Of a stretch of 9,967 bases of DNA, positions 7,199 through 9,967 are shown in pieces. Source of the stretch: an uncultured Lachnospiraceae bacterium (GTDB taxonomy: Bacteria > Bacillota > Clostridia > Lachnospirales > Lachnospiraceae); assembly GCA_902803245.1 (NCBI GenBank), contig CADCPJ010000015.1:1-9967 (forward strand). The letters run 5' to 3'. Below the pieces are notes generated by a model. The model saw only the letters and a list, made by a program, of their open reading frames with translations, made no database searches and had not been told where the DNA came from. Numbering within the stretch: position 1 is the stretch's first letter; each line of letters starts with the position of its first letter. A program made the translations under genes and the position numbers.

Positions 7199-7340
7199 CA
7201 TTTCTTAAAGCAGTCGCTTCTTAATCCATTTCTTGCGTTTTAAAGCAATCGCTCTTAAGTCCATCTCTTACATCTTAAAGCAATCGCTCTCAATCCATTT
7301 CTTACGTTTTAAAGCAATCGCTCTCAATCCATTTTTTACA
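7198..7340. repeat. Degenerate tandem repeat array, 34-35 bp units
   Basis: Units start with CCATttCTTaCg and go on to the core TTAAAGCAATCGCTCT. Full units are 7226-7260 (35 bp), 7261-7294 (34) and 7295-7328 (34). A first unit at 7198-7225 lacks 7 bases of the leading part and has two core changes; a last partial unit (7329-7340) keeps only the first 12 bases. The 16-bp core is identical in the three full units (7240-7255, 7275-7290, 7309-7324) and begins again, altered, at 7205, so the spacing is 35, 35, 34. Each core contains the near-palindrome AGCaATcGCT. There are no unique spacers, so it is not a CRISPR. It fills most of the gap between the TraX gene and the two-TM gene and contains no plausible gene. 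Confidence 0.9.
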
Positions 7341-7362
7341 TGAGGCTCTTTATATCCGGTGC

Positions 7363-8373
7363 TTATAGCGAGAGACGAACGAGAAAGAGCGGCTTGATGA
7401 CAACGACTTCGTCGTACTCGCTCTTTGAGACGGTCACGGACGAATTGAGCTTCATGAGATCCTCCTCCACCACACGAAGAGACGCTTCTTTGGAGGACGC
7501 GCGGCCTTCCCGGATCACGCGGATCATGCGGGTGAGGACGACGGGGTGGGCATACTCCGGAGGAACGCTGAAGCCCTGGCGGCATTTCAGGTAGTCCTGC
7601 ATGTTCGAAACTGCTTCCGCATAGGCCAGGTCGGCCTTCTTCCTGCTTCCTTCCTGCCCGGGGAGGGCGCGGGTGGAGAGCGCCATGAGAAATGCCGCCG
7701 CTCCCCCGAGAAGAAAGTAGACGGCAAAGGAATTCTGCCCTGAGACAAGCCCGAGGAGCCCAAAGAGTGCGGAGAGAACGCCGCAGGCGGCGAGGACGGC
7801 CGCAAAGATCTTATATGGCAGAGGCATCCGGTCCGCGATGCGCTTTCCCTTCGCTGCGGACGAGAGGGCATCGGAGAGCGAGGCCCTCTCCATGAGGTAA
7901 TCCCTGTCGGAGATGAGAGCTTCGACAGCGGAAGAGGCTTCTTTGCCAGGATTTTTCAGATAGCGGGCCTCTTCCTCGGCTTTCTTCCTCGCGAGTTTCA
8001 CCTCAGCCTTTGCGCTGTGGGTCGGAATCTCCGGGTGCTCCTCCTCGATCACAGCAAGGAGGCGGTCGACGTCGCTCTCGATCTTAAAAGGACACTCCCT
8101 CTCTTCGCCGCGCCCGTACTCCACAACAAGGAAAGAAAGGGACCCGAAGAGTCCCTTTCCGGAGAATCCCCCGCTGCTCATCGCGACGCGCTTGAACACG
8201 CGCCGGATATCCCGCCAGGGCAGGTAGTACCGCCTGTCCAGGAAGCGCCCTCCAAGATAGAGGGCCTTCTTTCCGATGCCGCAGGGGCCGAATCGTCTGC
8301 AGTTTTTGCTGTCCTCCTTAAGCTCCCGCATGTCCGGGAGAGGGGTCTTTATGGGGATGGGGTCTAAAAGCAT
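7363..8373 (-). CDS. Conserved two-TM protein of unknown function, cstA-linked
   Basis: No characterised function recognised; similar proteins are, from memory, common in Lachnospiraceae. The 336-residue product has an N-terminal soluble part with CRRFGPCGIGKKALYLGG (25-42), two cysteines in a Gly-rich turn, then RRYYLPW and RVFKRVAMS (48-66) and a beta-rich stretch to about 98, which reads like a small PH-like or PAS-size fold (inference). A charged helical segment follows (about 120-180, Lys/Glu/Ala-rich, likely coiled coil), then two membrane spans at about 186-208 and 215-233 joined by a short loop, and a charged C-terminal domain (240-336) ending in beta-like VVVIKPLFLVRLSL. The helical hairpin topology puts both large parts on the same, probably cytoplasmic, side. 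The ATG at 8373 lies 5 nt after the cstA stop; AAGGA is 16 nt away inside cstA, so translation is probably coupled. The frame stays open upstream to 8619, but that part overlaps cstA and is rejected. Confidence 0.8.
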   Translation of the reverse strand: MLLDPIPIKTPLPDMRELKEDSKNCRRFGPCGIGKKALYLGGRFLDRRYYLPWRDIRRVFKRVAMSSGGFSGKGLFGSLSFLVVEYGRGEERECPFKIESDVDRLLAVIEEEHPEIPTHSAKAEVKLARKKAEEEARYLKNPGKEASSAVEALISDRDYLMERASLSDALSSAAKGKRIADRMPLPYKIFAAVLAACGVLSALFGLLGLVSGQNSFAVYFLLGGAAAFLMALSTRALPGQEGSRKKADLAYAEAVSNMQDYLKCRQGFSVPPEYAHPVVLTRMIRVIREGRASSKEASLRVVEEDLMKLNSSVTVSKSEYDEVVVIKPLFLVRLSL

Positions 8374-8378
8374 CGCTT

Positions 8379-9842
8379 TTATGCTGCTTTCCTTGAATAC
8401 TTTCTTGCGGATCTTAAGAAGATCACGAGACACACTGCTGCAAATATGAGACCGACCGGATAGCCCACGGCCTGATTGTTTCGGAAGAAACCGATGAGCC
8501 CCAGGCACTCGCGGGCCATCATGAAGTAAGTCACGGAGACCGCGCTCATGAATGTGGCGGGAACGGCGCAAATCCAGTAACTCTTTCCGCTCTTCGCGAG
8601 ATACATCGCGCCTGCCCACAGCACGATCATGGCGAGAGTCTGGTTGGACCAGCTGAAATAGCGCCAGATGACCTGATAGTCAATGAATCCCAGCGTATTG
8701 CCGAATCCCAGAAAAGCCCCGATTCCAAGAACAGGGATGCAGAGGGCGAGCCTTGTCTTCCAGTTGCTCATATCCAGCTTGAACCAGTCGGCGAGGGTGA
8801 GGCGGGCGGAGCGGAAAGCCGTGTCGCCGGAAGTGATCGGGCAGGCAATGACGCCGAGCATGGCAAGAACGATGCCGACCTTTCCCATGGCCATGGTGCA
8901 TACCGTATAGACGGTTTCCGCGTTTCCGCCGCCCATCTCGGCCAGCTTGTCGACTCCGAGAAATGTCGAGCCGGCTGCCGCCCAGATGAGGGCGATGATT
9001 CCCTCGGCCACCATGGCTCCGCAGAACACGGACCGGCCCTGCCTCTCGCTCTTTAAGCACCGGGACATGAGCGGGGACTGCGTGGCGTGGAACCCGGAGA
9101 TGGCGCCGCAGGCGACCGTGACGAACATAAACGGCCAGATGGGCGTCCCGGCAGGGTGCATGTTCGTGAAGTTTGAGAAGATCTCCGGGATCGGCCTCTC
9201 AAAACCGAACATTCCCAGGCAGACGCCGACAGCCATCACGATCAGACAGATGCCGAAGACCGGGTAGACCTTGCCGATCACCTTGTCGACGGAGATGAAT
9301 GTCGCGATGAAGTAGTAAGCGAGGATAATCGCAAGCCAGAAGGTGGTCTGGGACAATACGCCGGTGGTCACGCCGCCGCTCTTAAAGAGGGTGACGATGA
9401 GGCCGGCGGGACCGACTGCAAACACCGTGCCGACCATGATGAGAAGGATGACGGAGAAGACGCGCATGACGGTCTTCATGACGCTTCCGAGATAGATGCC
9501 CGTCACCTCCGAGATCGAAGCGCCGCTGTTGCGCTCGGACAGCATTCCCGAGAAGTAGTCGTGGACGGAGCCCGCGAACACGGTCCCGAAAGTGATCCAC
9601 AAGAATACGACCGGGCCCCACATCGCCCCGGAGAGAGCTCCGAAGATCGGGCCGAGTCCCGCAATGTTGAGCAGCTGGATGAGCAGCATCTTCCAGTGCG
9701 GAAGAACCACATAGTCGACGCCGTCATTGATTGCCACGGCCGGGGTCTCGCGGTCGTCCGGGTTAAAGATTCTGTCCACCAGCTTTGTGTAGAACAGATA
9801 TCCGAGAATAAGGATTGCGATACAGACGATAAAACTGATCAT
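8379..9842 (-). CDS. cstA: CstA-family carbon starvation transporter (short form)
   Basis: CstA proteins are inner-membrane carriers induced by carbon starvation; E. coli members import peptides or pyruvate with protons (CstA, BtsT). The 487-residue protein has about 12-13 hydrophobic spans along its whole length. Family motifs visible: LPHWKMLLIQLLNIAGLGP (47-65), FGALSGAMWGP (67-77), CGAISGFHATQSP (245-257), ITSGDTAFRSARL (336-348), and SWSNQTLAMIVLW (397-409). It is much shorter than the ~700-residue E. coli proteins but matches the short form usual in Firmicutes. The ATG at 9842 is chosen because MISFIVCIAILILGY begins the first span and GAGG lies 7 nt ahead; 33 further in-frame codons upstream are polar and unlike a membrane protein start. 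The downstream two-TM gene begins 5 nt after its stop. The substrate cannot be told from sequence; amino acids, pyruvate or peptides are all possible. Confidence 0.94.
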   Translation of the reverse strand: MISFIVCIAILILGYLFYTKLVDRIFNPDDRETPAVAINDGVDYVVLPHWKMLLIQLLNIAGLGPIFGALSGAMWGPVVFLWITFGTVFAGSVHDYFSGMLSERNSGASISEVTGIYLGSVMKTVMRVFSVILLIMVGTVFAVGPAGLIVTLFKSGGVTTGVLSQTTFWLAIILAYYFIATFISVDKVIGKVYPVFGICLIVMAVGVCLGMFGFERPIPEIFSNFTNMHPAGTPIWPFMFVTVACGAISGFHATQSPLMSRCLKSERQGRSVFCGAMVAEGIIALIWAAAGSTFLGVDKLAEMGGGNAETVYTVCTMAMGKVGIVLAMLGVIACPITSGDTAFRSARLTLADWFKLDMSNWKTRLALCIPVLGIGAFLGFGNTLGFIDYQVIWRYFSWSNQTLAMIVLWAGAMYLAKSGKSYWICAVPATFMSAVSVTYFMMARECLGLIGFFRNNQAVGYPVGLIFAAVCLVIFLRSARKYSRKAA

Positions 9843-9967
9843 AATAGTGCCTCTTGTCCTGCTTTGCGGGCACCTGCACCTCCATTTCCCCAAAAATCGA
9901 ACCGCACTGAAAAGCATCGGAAAATGGTAACTATTCAGCACCCCTGAAATCAGAGTGAAAATCAGGC
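9843..9967 (-). promoter_or_regulatory. cstA upstream region (partial)
   Basis: The 125 nt before cstA carry no gene I can support. The ribosome site AAGAGG lies just before the ATG. Small dyads are present: CTGA-AA-TCAG at 9944-9953 and CTGAA (9907-9911) with TTCAG (9934-9938). I do not find a confident -35/-10 pair or a good catabolite-repression (cre) match; the control region may extend past the window edge. Confidence 0.35.

Noticed and set aside
6328..7224. Long + strand open frame of 298 codons opposite the TraX gene
   Set aside because: It is the antisense of a clear membrane-protein family, is biased to charged residues as an antisense shadow would be, and has no family match I recognise.
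7198..7340. Possible CRISPR array
   Set aside because: Units abut each other with no unique spacers, and no cas gene is nearby.
8374..8619. Upstream extension of the two-TM gene over cstA
   Set aside because: The extra 82 codons overlap the conserved C-terminal region of cstA, are Arg/Ser-rich noise, and lack a ribosome site; the family-like start is at 8373.
9780..9896. Small out-of-frame upstream ORF overlapping the cstA start
   Set aside because: About 40 codons, no ribosome site, and no recognisable leader-peptide pattern.
9843..9941. 33-codon N-terminal extension of CstA
   Set aside because: Polar, cysteine- and arginine-rich, with no ribosome site; the first membrane span starts right at the 9842 ATG.

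Overview
The window looks like ordinary chromosomal DNA of a fairly GC-rich Clostridia bacterium, most likely Lachnospiraceae or a near relative. This rests on strong AGGAGG-type ribosome sites, a QueH-type queuosine enzyme, an archaeal/eukaryotic-type Asd, a short CstA, and a two-TM conserved protein of a kind I remember from Lachnospiraceae genomes. The taxonomic call is inference; there is no rRNA or other marker gene. I see no phage, transposase, integrase, tRNA or CRISPR locus.

Layout. Five genes run rightward: queH (16-750, tRNA queuosine modification), argH (826-2202, last step of arginine synthesis), asd (2284-3372, aspartate-semialdehyde dehydrogenase), a topB-type DNA topoisomerase III (3443-5506, TTG start) and a GlmU/LpxA-like left-handed beta-helix acyltransferase (5685-6359). 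Three genes run leftward: a short CstA peptide/pyruvate transporter (9842-8379), a two-TM protein of unknown function that starts 5 nt after the cstA stop (8373-7363), and a TraX-family membrane protein (7134-6373). The two blocks converge at 6360-6372. Two good sigma-A promoters are visible, ahead of argH (TTGCGC-17-TATAAT) and ahead of the acyltransferase (TTGACG-18-TATGAT).

How the genes relate. argH and asd both serve amino-acid synthesis and may share a transcript. queH and topB look like unrelated housekeeping neighbours. cstA and the two-TM gene are packed tightly enough to be one operon, which makes the unknown protein a candidate partner of the transporter.

Most unusual items. Between the two-TM gene and the TraX gene lies a small degenerate tandem array (7198-7340, 34-35 bp units) with a conserved 16-bp core and no spacers. 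The second is the uncharacterised two-TM protein next to cstA. I see no convincing new multi-gene system. Three starts were moved inward from the longest possible reading frame (argH, the acyltransferase and cstA), and the TraX and two-TM gene starts were also trimmed, using ribosome sites, promoters or family starts.
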